Source: Trebouxia sp. TZW2008 (lineage: Eukaryota; Chlorophyta; Trebouxiophyceae; Trebouxiales; Trebouxiaceae). From it: a stretch of 64,000 bases of DNA. Location of the stretch: the NCBI GenBank assembly GCA_002118135.1, contig BDIU01000459.1, positions 62,001 to 126,000 of the forward strand. Direction: 5' to 3'. Each line of letters begins with the position of its first letter. Positions within the stretch are counted from its first letter, which is position 1. The notes beneath the pieces are model-generated. The model had not been told where the DNA came from, did not search any database, and was given only the letters and a program-made list of their open reading frames with translations. The position numbers and the translations under genes are program-made. Positions 35,801 to 47,300 of the stretch are shown here, piece after piece.

Positions 35801-38057
35801 AGCTCTTTGTCACTTCTGAGTGTCATGCTCACTTCTGGGTGTCAAGCTCAGTAGACATTGCACAAGGGTGGTTGATTGTTGTCCTCACTTCATGTTGCAG
35901 AAGAGTGTCTGAGTTTGATGCTTGCCAGTCAATGCAACAGGGTGTGCTGTTATCTGCTGACTTGCAACTTGGTCATGAAGTTTGTGAATCATGCACACAA
36001 TATTGCAGGACAGTCTCTGCTCTATTGTAGTCATTGCTGACATGGTGCCAAAGAGCCATTGCTGTCATAAGTCATTGGTGCATCTGTATGAGTGAAGGAC
36101 GACATGTGTGTACACATCAAGTTTGCATGACTACCGCTGTATATGCGGTCAAAGGTAGCATACTTGCAGTCATCAGGCATGGGAAATTTGCTGCTGTACA
36201 TGCCTTTCATTGAATGAGCAGTCTTTTCACATGATTGCTGACTGCAACCAGGTTACCTTTTGCTGCGCATACAGCAGCAAATGTATGGACAAGAGTGCTC
36301 AGATAGTCAAAAGCACGAACAGCAGCACTCCTGTCACACGTTTAATGACTGCAGCCTTTCACGGCATGAATAGATCGAAAGCTGCGCAAAGTAGACTTTC
36401 TGTGACGTAGCTGTAGTTGGGTATACAGCTCAAGGGACTGCATTGAGCATCAAACCATTGGCAAATTTACTATTCTTAACAAGCTGAGCTGCTTTTCTGC
36501 AGTCGAAGGTGCAAGCTGACACATAAGCCTGCCACACAGCAACTTTGAAGGCACACATCAGCATTCTTTTTCTAAACAGGCTGAGACGCTTGGCTGTGGT
36601 CACAGGTGCAAGCTGACATACAATCTGCATAGCAGAAGGTTGGTACAGATTTCGATTTTATTTTCACTAGGCTGAGATGCTTTCTTGTGGTCGCAAGTGC
36701 AACTTGATACACAATCTGCCACTCAGTGAAAGTGTGTTCAAAGATGTTGAATTGTTTCTCAGTAGGCTGAAACGCATACCTGTGATTACAGGTCCAAGTT
36801 GATGCACAGCCAGCAGCTCAGCACAAGCCCCAGGGCTCTGCCAAACCAGCCCCATTCATCAACCCAGTTGGTGCCTCCAGCAACTACAGCAACCAAAATC
36901 TGACGCCTATTGACAAGACCTCCCCTCATGGACAGTTGGGCACAGTGGCAGCTCCAAGCAGCAGCCAAACTGCGACACATGCAGTCAGTGACAGCAGCGT
37001 TGACTTGGCAAGGCCAGGTGATGCTGCTACTGCAGCAGATAAGCCTGCAGCTGGGTCTAACACAAGTAAATTGGACAAACCTGGGTTGTCAGATCCTCAG
37101 GACAATCAGCTGCCAGGCTATCAGGCAAGGCTACTGGAACTTTGTCAATTTAGCATCATAACAAGTATGCTTAGTGTGCTGTTGCATTGAGTTGTGATCT
37201 ATTGTAATCATTGTTGTTATAATGAGGTCTCCAGGATCATCAGCTGTCAGCCTATCAGGTATGGCCACGCTGTTGATCCCTGTATTGTCATCAGCGTGCC
37301 TTGTTTTGCTGAACTGAGCTCGTATTGATCAGGCTCATCTTGCTGCAGCTACTGCTCAATGTCATGATTTGTGCATACGCACTGTTGCCTGTCACGAGGA
37401 CCCTTTTGTACGTACAAAAAGCAAATCAAGTCAGCACACAACGCAAGCTCACACGCTGATTGGAGAACAACAACTCTGTATCCATTGATATCAGCGTCAA
37501 TCCTGCCATGAGCAATGCTTGATGTACGATGAAATGATGTGCTGAATTGCCATATTTCAAGCCATATTGATCACATTGACCCTAGTGTGTGTGCTGTGCC
37601 TCAAGGCTGCTTGTCTTTTGGCTAGGTAGAGGCTTTTGGCAGGACGCATGGCGAAAAGGCAGGTCCTCAAATGCAAAACAAGCCCAGGGCATGCCTCAAA
37701 TATTGCTTGCATTGAATTAGGCCTGTGGTATTGTGCTTGAAGGCTCTTTATTGTTTTGGCTAGGCTGAGGCTTTGGGCAGGGCGCACGGTCAAAAGGCAG
37801 GCGCAAGAGACCAGAATAAGCCCAGGGATCATCTTGGGATTCCAGCAGAGCCAGGGCAGGGCAGTGCAAAAGGCCCTGCCGCAGGATCAGCAGAACGGCC
37901 AACTCATGCTGTTGGTGCAACTGACATCCCACATGGCAAAGCTGTGGAGCCATCATACAATCAAAACCCGCAGCCGACTGGCAAAGCAGATCCTTCTTTC
38001 AAGCAAGCGGCAGCAGCTTTTGCAACTTCTCCTACAGAAGCTGCACAGCGCAAGTAG
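29879..38057 (+). CDS. CD2BP2/LIN1-like U5 snRNP protein with disordered C-terminus
   Basis: Eleven exons (29879-30011, 30085-30177, 30290-30421, 31046-31216, 31991-32171, 32549-32737, 33694-33847, 35291-35456, 35727-35797, 36792-37124, 37764-38057) give 638 residues with closing phases. The diagnostic block is residues about 136-176: GVPIEPFNLDREREEGQFDA followed by VKDAWLDSID, matching the conserved PFN-EEGHFD-DSWLDNID region of CD2BP2/Lin1/Snu40. Exon 7 (DRLTEAAEVLLDHGHTDIYN) fits the later helical region. Animal and yeast relatives bind the U5 snRNP during its biogenesis. The first exon is basic and acidic, as in the family. After exon 7 the sequence is Gln/Ala/Pro-rich and no GYF domain is visible. 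The last four exons could be a separate gene, though phases match. The intron after 37124 has a GC donor. Confidence 0.78.
30890..31005 (+). repeat. Acceptor-side copy of the 31046 exon
   Basis: ACAGGGGCTCAAGAGGGCAT and the next 90 bp mirror the acceptor and first 30-40 codons of the exon at 31046, with substitutions that break the frame. Confidence 0.92.
31345..31425 (+). repeat. Donor-side copy of the 31046-31216 exon
   Basis: The exon end (codons for NNFPQVKDAWLDSID and the following donor) recurs about 200 bp downstream, nearly identical over CAAGTCAAGGATGCCTGGCT. The donor GT is mutated (GACAGT). Confidence 0.92.
31805..31975 (+). repeat. Two acceptor-side copies of the 31991 exon
   Basis: About 31810-31920 repeats ACAGATGGGGACATGAG and CCCAGCAAATGA from the exon at 31991, and about 31925-31975 repeats the intron end before it. 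They are decayed. Confidence 0.75.
32745..33200 (+). repeat. Three donor-side copies of the 32549-32737 exon
   Basis: Units near 32815-32900, 32980-33055 and 33130-33195 repeat the exon end (ANKPKKSQQ, VPKHNR) and the GTGAGCTGCTGCCT donor side. The first copy (32819-32896) has its own acceptor, an open frame of 78 bp and an intact donor. Confidence 0.92.
33900..34245 (+). repeat. Three donor-side copies of the 33694-33847 exon
   Basis: Copies near 33908-33980, 34045-34105 and 34170-34245 repeat the codons for QQHLAHLDATAQQ, with PAKRS in the two outer copies, and the exon end. The first has GAG|AT in place of the GAG|GT donor, so it should not splice as the original. Confidence 0.92.
35025..35235 (+). 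repeat. Two acceptor-side copies of the 35291 exon
   Basis: GCTCAGGCTTCTGAGCCTCA at the intact exon is echoed near 35160 (GCTCAACCCTCTCAGTCTCA) and near 35041 (CTCGGGCCTCTCACCCTCAA). The period is about 120-130 bp. Confidence 0.8.
36490..36740 (+). repeat. Repeats of the intron end before the 36792 exon
   Basis: GGTGCAAGCTGACA-type sequences near 36508, 36604 and 36695 resemble the acceptor and first codons GGTCCAAGTTGATGC at 36792, each preceded by a GGCTGAGA-like block. Period is about 95 bp. Confidence 0.75.
37620..37665 (+). repeat. Acceptor-side copy of the last CD2BP2-like exon
   Basis: GGCTAGGTAGAGGCTTTTGG, then GGACGCATGGCGAAAAGGCAG, repeats the acceptor and first codons of the exon at 37764. 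Confidence 0.85.
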
Positions 38058-38449
38058 AGTTGAATATCATGTGCATGTGTTGGAGTGCTTGGTCATCATG
38101 TACACTGTTGCCAATTTCTGCTTGTTGCATCACTTGACAATGGTTTGCCCAGTTCATGTGACCGTCCATGATAGTCAGACTGTTGTACCACAACATTGGT
38201 CATACATTGACTGGTAGCTATTTTATGTTAGCTGATCATGGTGGGTGTCTGCTGCGTTGCCCAATTTTGCGGGATTTGGGTGTTTGTATTGAACGACAGC
38301 CAACCAGGTCTCATTGCAACAGAAGCAGAGTCCTTGACGAATTCTGTGGGTTTCAATGCCGGAGCTGTCCTGCAATGTATGCTTGAGCGAAACTGAGCAG
38401 TTGTTAATTTGTTGTTGCAACTGTTTGCAAGGAGGCTTGACAACTGTCG

Positions 38450-38535
38450 GCGGCAAAAATTTGCCGCAGAAGGAATCGCCGTTCAGGTAGGCCGTTCAGG
38501 TAGGCCCCTGTTCGCGGCAAAATTTTTGCCGGTCA
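38450..38535. repeat. Pair of GCGGCAAA/TTTGCCGC inverted repeats with interleaved direct repeats
   Basis: GCGGCAAAAATTTGCCGC (38450-38467) and CGGCAAAATTTTTGCCG (38514-38530) are near-perfect palindromes about 64 bp apart. Between and after them CGTTCAGGTAGGC occurs twice and GGTCAGGTAGGC once, and GGAATCGCCG occurs twice. The block is duplicated as a unit. Its role is unknown. Confidence 0.8.
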
Positions 38536-38584
38536 GGTAGGCAGAGGGAATCGCCGGTGGCAAAGCCAAAAAAAAAAGGAATTG

Positions 38585-38779
38585 TTAAAACCCATCGGAT
38601 TGCTTCCGGGCCAGCGCACCTGGCGGAATGATGCACAGGGCGCCGTTCATCAAGCCGGCGCGTCCTTGACTTTCGACAAGATCGCAGCCGGCAGCTGTCG
38701 CGCTCAGGGCCGGAAGCTTAGCATCGTCTTCTGAGTTGAGGAGTTTATCTATTTTAGAGAAAACAGACGGGTGTACGAA
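38585..38779 (-). other. Possible GC-rich exon, unassigned
   Basis: A 64-codon open stretch without an early ATG, encoding KLPALSATAAG and RAGLMNGALCIIPPG, reads more like protein than its surroundings. It ends in TAA (38585), or could end at a GT donor after IIPPG. It has no partner exons that I can identify and no recognised homology. It may be chance in a GC-rich patch. Confidence 0.25.
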
Positions 38780-39523
38780 CTATAGAACAGATCCCGTTCA
38801 AGTATAGTCGTGAGAATGGCATCAACAAGTGGCGATACTTGTACTGCCACTCGTCCACAAGATCTCGAGTATGGGCCCTCCCTTTGGCTTAGGGTTGGCA
38901 ACTGGCCAGTAGGGTTTTGGCTGCCACTGCTGTCACGCCAATGGTCTGCGTGCACATCACAGTATATATGCAGATACATGCGAATTAAGATGCGCGGCAA
39001 CCATGAGAGTGATGACAGCACCGGTGCACGTGTTACCACAACATGGGTTCATCTTGCATGCAGTCATGCCAGATGTGCATTTGCAACATGATACACAATT
39101 TGTAGGTCTCAGGGTCCCTTCTTGGGAGGATTGCTTCCCAACCTGTGACAGTCTCCTGCTGACAAGTCAAAGCCGTACTCTTCAACTAGATTACTTAGCT
39201 GCTAGACCGAGTCAGCTGCGCCTGTGACTATCTTTGATTCATTGCTGTTCCTTCTTGTTCTCTTTCCATGCCAGGTGCGCACTCAAATGCTCAGCTTTTA
39301 AGGGCGCAAAGTCAGGAAACGATCCCACGCTGTGGACAACAAGCAACGGCAACAAGCCTGAGGGTCACGTCAGCGCTAAGCACCACTTCATTTGCAAATC
39401 TCCATTTATGCATGCATAGCTGATGCAATTTGCTCAAAGTCAATATCAGCGCTAGCAAGTGTGGTTACAGCCAGAGCTAAGATCAGTGCGAGCGATAGAG
39501 GGGGAACGACTAGCTATAGCTTC

Positions 39524-42500
39524 TCAAATTGCACGGCCAATGCCCCATACTCTGATGATACCATCAGTGAATCCACCATACAAGGTGCCGCCGTCAGCTG
39601 ACCAGTTGACAGACACACAGTAATGCTGCATTGCCTTCCTGCCTAGCTGGTCCTGGGACAACCTAAGCTCATCCACAACTGACTTGCTCTCCAGATCCCA
39701 GATCTGCACGCAGCACATAAAATGTGAGCCAAGATGCCCAATGCTGCTGGTTTTTGGACAAAGGTAGTTCTGCACCACGGAACAACCACAGCAAATACCC
39801 AGCTGAGCAATGCAGTGACAGCTGTATACACTGCACAGCTGCACGGAGCTGTTGCTTGGACGAGACATAGCATGAAGGTATGCCACAAGCGTCAACAGAT
39901 GTGTCGCAGATCGTGGGAATGAGGAGGAATGAGGAGGAATTGCAGCAGGTTTGCAAGGGTTGACATCAAGACAAACTGTGAGGTGCTTAGTTGGCTGCCT
40001 GCCATTCCGCATCACAAAGTCTGATATGATCTGAAGACTTGCAAAATACATGCTGCAACATGCCTTCATATTTCAACTCAATGCTTATGTGTCCTCTTCT
40101 AACAAGGGATACAGGCAGGTGCATGCCGGCAAGCTCAACAACAGACCACAGAACACAACGACGGGCAGCAGAACAGACTGCAGCACAACAACCAGCAGGA
40201 GAATTTTGAATGCATTGCAACAGAAGGCAGCCAATGCTTACTCTGATGCAGGCCTGCGTGGCGGCACACAGCCAGTATCTGTTGGGTGAGAAGCACAGGG
40301 CGTTGATGACATCACCAGCGTCCAGACTGTACAACCTCTTGCCCTCTGCCAAGTCCCACAGCATGGCAACACCGTCCTGCAATCACAGAGTTGCCATGAT
40401 ATGCAAGCTGCAACAGTCTTAATTTATGCAGTTTGCACAAACCACACATGCACATACCCATGTGTATGCAAGCACAGTACAGAGGATGCCTGAGGCAGTG
40501 AGCTTGAGTACGAGCCAACTTGCACACAAAAGCACTCATGATATGCTCTGCAGCAGATCATACCGACACGCATTCAACACAGACATCAGAAAACTTGTAC
40601 TAGATGTTCTGTAATGCAACAGCAAGGTATAGGTTACGAGCTGACCTAACCATTAGCTGCACACACTGCTTCTTGCAGCAGAACATGGCAACGTACACTC
40701 ATCACAGGCATATCAGAAGACATAAAGATGCTGTATTGCAAAGGCATGATTAAGACAAAGAGCTGACCTTGCCACCAGATGCACACAGGGAGCCATCTGG
40801 AGAAACAGTGACTGTGTTGATGTAGCCTGTGTGGCCAATTAGGTTGCTCCTCAGCTTGCAGTTTGTCAGGTTCCACACCTGCACACCAGAAACCGTGTGT
40901 TCAGACACGCAGCTCAGACAGTTGTCATGTCCCTTTTGCAGCCTCAATTCCTCTGCAGCTTTTGAGGCATGTACATAGAAAGTCGGCTTTGTTGATGTCA
41001 TGGTGAGGTCACAGCAGCTGTAATTGGTGCAAATTTTAGCTATTGTAGTCACTAACACAGCAGTGATGCCAGAGCGCACTTCTTGCATGAGAGTAGCAAT
41101 TGCAACAATGGCAGCCAAAATGCACACAGGTGGCAGCTGCATCAGAGCCTACATGTGGCCTCAGATGACTAACTGACGCATGGGAATGCAGTATCAGCAT
41201 GTGATTGAGGCAGGTGTAAACAGTTGCCATGCGCATCTGTGTTCATATGCCTAGCAGGTCATGGAGACGGTACAAATGAACCCCTTGTCGTGGTAAACGA
41301 GAACCATCATGCACGTTCCGCACTGGCAGTCACCTTGGCAAGCTTGTCACAGCCGGCAGAAACCATGACGAATGCTGAGCCAACAGAGACTGGAATGAAT
41401 GCTTAGTGAACATGACAACATCTGCAGCATTACATGATGGGAACTTGCAGCATTTACGGATGAAACTTGCAGCATTGAGGGACAGAAGCTACCTTGACAA
41501 GCTTGTCCCAGCCAGGAGAGACTATGATAGATGCTAAAATAGAATGATAGCGTTTGCAGCATTGCACGATGGAACTTGCAGCAGTGAAGGGTATCATATG
41601 CCGCATTGAGTGGTAGCAATTCTTGTCCCAGCCATCACAAACTGCAATGATTGCTAGCATGAAACGGCAAGCTGGATGAACAAACATTTCCATCACTGGC
41701 AATTACCTTGACAAGCTTGTCCCAGCCAGCAGAGACTATGATGGGGTTGGTGGTGACTGGGCTGAATCTGACACAGGACACCCACTCACTGTGGCCATCT
41801 GGCTCTCCAATAGTGAATTTGCACTCGCCCAATGTGTTCCACAGCTTGATGCTTCTGTCGCGGGAGCCAGACACAATCTGCAGCAAACACGCAAATCACA
41901 ATTGCTATGCGCAATGAATGTGCAATTGCCATGCACTTTCTTGCTTTTGGAGACTCCCCAATGTACTTCATAGCTTGGTCTAACAAAGCGCCTGGAGACA
42001 ATCTGCAGCATACATCTCCCTATGCAAATTGTGCTGTATCTGCTGTGATGAACTTGCGATCGCCCAGTGTGTTGCAGATGATGACAAAGCTGTCGGTCAT
42101 TGCCAGACAACATCGTAACAACAAGCAAAAACAAGATTTGTAAGTGACGCATTCTGGCATGGGGGCTGAGTATGTATGGCTTCCGGGCTGCCTCTTTAGA
42201 CAGAGCCTCCTGTTATGACGCCTGACGGCGCAAATTGTTCCTTGTTTTTCTGTTTCTGGCCCAGGTCCCATCTTGCCTGACCACCTTGTTTTCTGCACAC
42301 GTGTGCCTCTCATGCAAGCTCACTATCAAGCATGTCCATAGTGATGGTAATGATGATGTCTTGATATGAGCGCTTGCTGGGGAGTTAAAGAGAGTCAACA
42401 CTGTTGCGCTGAGCCAAAGAAAGCAAGGAAGGAAGAACAGTCCCTTGTCAGTGCCAAGGACAAGAAAATGTGATGCAAAGGTATGAGCTGAATCTTAGAA

Positions 42501-44054
42501 TTCTCAGCAAAGCCAGGACGGCTCTGCCGAAGTCAAAGGTGCAGCTCACATCTTCAGAACAGCACTCTCTTTGCTCTCAGCAACTGGTGAGCAAGGTCAA
42601 CCCGCTACGTAAGACACTTTTATCTGAGATGCATGTTCCAGGCAGATCAGCAGGCACAATCGGCTGCACAAGGCACATGGGTATGAGTCGCATCTTGCCA
42701 GCAGATCAGCAGACACAACCATCTACACAGGACACATTGATCTGAGATGCATTTTGCCAGCAGATCAAAGGGCACAATCAGCTAGATTGACTGAAGGGTC
42801 ATGTTGCAAGCAGATATAAATGTGGGCGTGATGTTGCACACAAAAACTGAATGATTTGACGGTGTGCCCTGTCAAGGTGTTGCACTTATCAATGCTGCCT
42901 AGTTGTGCTTGCAGACTGTGTTGCTGGAATGATGCAGCTGAGGCTGCTTCCTGCCAGGATCAACTGAACTGTAAGCTATGGATTGAAACAGAGCGTACCA
43001 CAGATCATCCAGCAGACAGCAGCTTGTTTAGTTTGCAGTCAAATCAAGCCGACAATACTGCATAGCATCACAGATGACCTGTGAAGCTAATCAAGCAGCT
43101 TGAACACTCAGTGCAAATGCCATGCTTGCTAACAGAAAGCTTTGACACATGTACTACCTATGTCCTTGTATACATTTAGGTGCATCTGTGTGTGATGATG
43201 CACCTCAATGTACAGCTGCCAAGCCTCTCACACACAGCCTCTGCACAAAGCCACAACTACCCCATGTATCACGCCAGAGGCACTGTTGCAATGAGCAGGG
43301 TGTCACGTGAAGAGGCTGTGTCCATGAGGCACTGCTGCACAATACCCGCAGCCTGTACCAGCACTGCAACTGGCCTGCCTACTTCTAGTCTACCATCTGT
43401 ACATCCATCTTGCCCTTCAGAGGATTGAGATGAGGGTGCAGACCTGTCTGTTGTCCACAGAGAAAGCAACGCTGAGCACATCCTTGCTGTGTCCAATGAA
43501 GCGTCTGGTGGTGTTTCCTGAGTTTAGGTCCCACAGCCGGAGTGTGCCGTCCCATGACCCTGTACAGCACCACTGCTGTGAGCATTATCATCGACTGCTG
43601 ACTGTCAATAGCTTGCTCTGTGTGCGCAAACTGTCTGCTGCATTGCCTGCAAGGGATTCTGACTGCTGACTGATCCCCATACCTGAAAGAGCGAACTGTC
43701 CATCTGAGGAAATGACTACGTCCTGAACAAAGTGGGAGTGCCCCTTCAATGCGCGCTTGGCGTGACCGTATGTGCCTTCCTCATGGGTCAGAGTCCAGAC
43801 AATGATGCTCTTGTCCCTGAGCAGTAACAGTTGAAGCTAAAGTTTGCTTGTCAGCTTGCTGAAGCTTGTTTTGATACATCTTGCGGCGGCCCCTGGCCTC
43901 AAATATCTGAAGGGCTGTGCAGGTTCAGCTGACATTTGTTCTACCTGGATGCTGACAATACAGTGTCGGAGTTGGGGTCCAAAGGAGTGGCAATCGAGGT
44001 GACCCAGCCGGAGTGACCCTCCAAAGTCCCTCTGAGTGATAGCTGTTCCGCCAT
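39524..44054 (-). CDS. RACK1: RACK1, seven-WD40 ribosomal scaffold protein
   Basis: Seven exons (44054-43945, 43816-43683, 43559-43444, 41877-41707, 40878-40768, 40376-40242, 39703-39524) sum to 957 bp, 318 residues, the length of the Chlamydomonas Gbeta-like protein as I recall it. WD repeats are clear: [130 protein letters not shown] and [14 protein letters not shown]1 sits on the 40S subunit near the mRNA exit and docks signalling kinases. All introns are GT-AG. The 1.6-kb intron 3 and the intron after 41707 hold decayed copies of exon 4 edges. It starts 320 bp head to head with the giant gene. Confidence 0.96.
41330..41660 (-). repeat. Three donor-side copies of RACK1 exon 4
   Basis: Near 41336-41370, 41492-41530 and 41620-41650 the sequence again reads as the exon end encoding SAGWDKLVK with its donor (CTTGACAAGCTTGTCCCAGC on the plus strand). 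Intervals are about 85-155 bp. All lie downstream of the intact exon in transcription order. Confidence 0.92.
41945..42115 (-). repeat. Two acceptor-side copies of RACK1 exon 4
   Basis: About 41950-42008 and 42050-42112 resemble the exon start ([18 protein letters not shown] region; CGCCCAGTGTGTTGCAGATG versus the intact CGCCCAATGTGTTCCACAGC). Both lie upstream of the intact exon, so this one exon has decayed edge copies on both sides. Confidence 0.88.
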
Positions 44055-44374
44055 ACTGACCAATCAGCGCTGTACAGGCGCTGTCTGGCTCGTCGATTTC
44101 GCTCTAGCACCAAAAAGGGTCGGCGGCTTGTACGCAGAGGGCTTGATAGCAAGACTGAATTTTTCTGAAAGTCATAGTCCCCGGGACTTTTTGAGCTTGT
44201 TTAGAGTTCAAGTCAGTTGCATGCATTAACAGCCGTTGCACGCAGCGCAGACTCGCTTGGAGAAGCCTCACTGCTGTGATGTCAATCTGTGCCGCTGAAG
44301 CGGGGTTATAGCACGGTACTGTGATACTCGTGCGTTGGCTGGTCGCTATGTAGCACCCTTCGATGGCTTTTTAG
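44055..44374. promoter_or_regulatory. Compact divergent promoter region between RACK1 and the giant gene
   Basis: Only 320 bp separate the RACK1 ATG (minus) from the proposed ATG of the giant gene (plus). The 5' UTRs and promoters of both must share this segment. No TATA box is evident. Confidence 0.45.
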
Positions 44375-47300
44375 ATGGACTTTAGGGGTAAGACAGTTGA
44401 GAGATCTTTTCTGCAAGAAATGCTGTTTCAGTTCCAATGCTACAACTTGAAGCTGTGGATTGCCAAAGCTGTGTTGCTTGTCTGGACCGCAGCAATCTCT
44501 CGACAAAGTCCAAGGCCTAGCTGTCAAGTTGATTGCAGGCACCTACACCCCACTCCACGCATTTCGAGAAGCTTACGCTAAAGCACGAGCCATCGGTGTT
44601 GGCTTGCATTCAGACAGCAGCTCGTCAGGCAGCGACGACGAGGCTTATATGCCCTCGCCAAGAACTGGTGAGGGCTTTCATTTCAGTGCTTCTATACACT
44701 GCCCCTACAGGGAGCAACTCACAGCAGCTGTGTGAATGCAGGGGCTAGACGTGTAGCCAAAGTAGAAATGGTATGTTCTCTTGTACTGCTGCTGCTGGTT
44801 GTGACCTGCCTTGTGTATTGCTGCTATGTGTCATACTGCCACATGCCTCTGTCGTTGTCTTTGCTTGCACTTAAGAAGTACACACTGGTCCAGTCTTAAC
44901 CCCAATGTTCACTGCCGTGGTCAGAAGGCAAGGCTGCCTTGATTGGGACTGCACATCCCATGACTTTGCATAGGCATGTCAGTAAAACAGGTCGACAGAT
45001 GGGTGTACAGAGCTGCCATGAGTGGGACTGCAATCATCTTGTCTATGTACAGGCATCGGAGCAAAGATTCAGAAAGATCGACAAGAGTCAGATGTCATGT
45101 AACTGCATAAGCATGATGTATGTGCACAGGTATCTGAGCAGAGACTTGAAAAGATGGACAAAGCCCAGGAGGTTCAAGGCCTGAGTTCTGGGGGGTCACC
45201 AAGGGGTACCCTGGGCCCCCGGGCCCCCTCAGCAACAGGCAGGAAAAGCTCAGTGTCGCGCGTCACAGCTTTTACACCCAATACCTTTGTGCCTGTCAGG
45301 CAGTCTGCAGCCAGCAGGTGAGCTACAATGATAGCAGCTTCATTCACCAATTCTGTATGCCCCTAGCAGGGTCATCAAACCTCACTAGCAAGCATGTGTT
45401 TGATGGCGATGATGACAATGCTGGGGTTAATGACAGTGGTGGCGGGCATCTGGATTGTGCTGTGCTGTGTGATCTGCAAGTTGCAGTGCACTGCGTGCAA
45501 GGTTTGCTGATGCTGTCTGTTGAACGTCGCTTGTGACTTCACTGCAGCTTACTGGCAAGAGGCAGCATGCTGACTGTCACATCAGCAGGTGCTACAGGCA
45601 TGAGTAAATCAGCTTGAACAATCATTGTGACAAACTTGCATGTGCGCAATAATGAACTCTAGCACAGTTGTAAGCCCAGGCTGTAATGACAGGTTGAAGC
45701 GTTCAGTGCATGTTGTTCGTATTATGACGACAGATTGTTGATGAGGAACTGCAGAGGGTTGCAACAGATACTGAGGCACAGCGCATGTAGTCTTGTCATA
45801 TGGGAGACTGACACATCTTCAATGCGCAGGCTGGTGAACACAGAAGATCAAGAGCACACACAAGTGGCTCCCAAAATTGGTCAAATTGCACGGTCGCAGC
45901 TTAGACCATCACAGACGCATGCAACAGCTGATAGCCTTGCTGAGGATATCAGTGTTAAACCAGGTGAGCCAGCAAAGCAATTGCCATTCAGCCTCAGTGC
46001 ATTGGGGAAAACCAGCTGCAATGAGCATTTTAGTAAATATTGCATCATCAACTTCTGCCACAAAGTCAGGATTTCAAGAGTTCATGCTTCGTGCATCATC
46101 ATTGACGTTGCTGATTGCAATTCTCAGAGCACAGTTGCATCGCATTGCAGTTTGCACATCGCCAGTTTGCAAGTAAACAGCACTACCCTGGCTGCAACCG
46201 GTGGCATACAGCCTTTACTGATCATCGCTAGGTCCCTGCCAAAATCGGCAGCTTTTGTTCAGCCAGTGTGGCACGGCTTGCACGAGCTGAAACAGCCTGA
46301 GGCCCGAGCGTCACCCAAGGGCAGCATCAAAGTTTGTTCTGCCTTCACAGGGCTGGGCGTTAGCAAGCCTTTCGCAAGCAGTGCATCAGCTTCCTCAGCC
46401 AGTGGCAGACAACGTGCTCATGGTGCAGCACCCTTGTCCCCATCTCAGGTGATCACTGCTCTACAGTGAACTCAGTGACACTCCAGAGAATCAGTGCTTG
46501 CAACTAGCATGCCTTGGCTTTTGCTGGCAGCATGAGATGTCTACCCACAGCAGGAGCTAGCATGCACATGTGCAAATGCATGGAGCTGTTCTGTAGGTCT
46601 TTGTTGCCTCTCACATGCCACTTGCAAGGAGTACGATTTGCACTGAGCATGTTGCTGGTGATCTGCGACCTGCAGCATGCCTTGACCCAGTTCTGAACAG
46701 CAGCAGATGACATGGTGCATGCTGGCAAACAATCACTCAAACGAAGGCTCCACAACAAACATTTGGGCTGCTGCAGGGGCCTAATTCTCAAGGGACGGCA
46801 GACCATGCAGGGCTGGCTGGTCCTTCACAGGTGGGAAGCAGCACCCCTGCAGTGCCTTTCAGGCCCGCAAAGGTGCCTTTCAGGCAAGCAGCAGCGCCTT
46901 TCAAGGCTCCTGCAGAGCCTTTCAGGCCTGCTGCTCTGGCCTCTGAGCCTGCAGAGGGGAGTGCAACAGCAGGACCACAGTCAGCAGCAGTCCCCTTGAA
47001 GTCTGGTGCAGTGCCTTTCAGGCCTGCTGTTGTGGTCTCTGGGCCCACAGAGGCCTCTTCAACAGCAACTTCACAGTCAGCAGCAGTCCCCTCTAAGGCT
47101 GCTGCAGTGCCTTTTTTGCCTGCTGCTGTGGCCTCTGGGGCTACAGAAGGGAGTGCAATAGCAGCAACACAGTCAGCAGCAATCCCTTTTAAGGCTTCTG
47201 TAGTGCCCTTCACGCCTGCTGCTGTGGCCTCTGAGCCTGCAGAGGGGAGTGCAACAGCAGGACCACAGTCAGCAGCAGTCCCCTTGAAGTCTGGTGCAGT

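Larger units (their letters stand above)
38058..39523. other. Convergent intergenic region with inverted repeats and a GC-rich open segment
   Basis: Between the CD2BP2-like stop (+) and the RACK1 stop (-). It contains the AT-centred inverted repeats at 38450-38535, a ten-base A run near 38570, and a GC-rich open stretch on the minus strand (38779-38585). The RACK1 3' UTR occupies the right end, with TGTAA on the minus strand near 39465. Confidence 0.5.

Noticed and set aside
45735..45790. Exon reading IVDEELQRVATDTEAQRM
   Set aside because: It looks protein-like but does not match the phase of its neighbours (45317 and 45830 join directly in phase). It may be an alternative or decayed exon.
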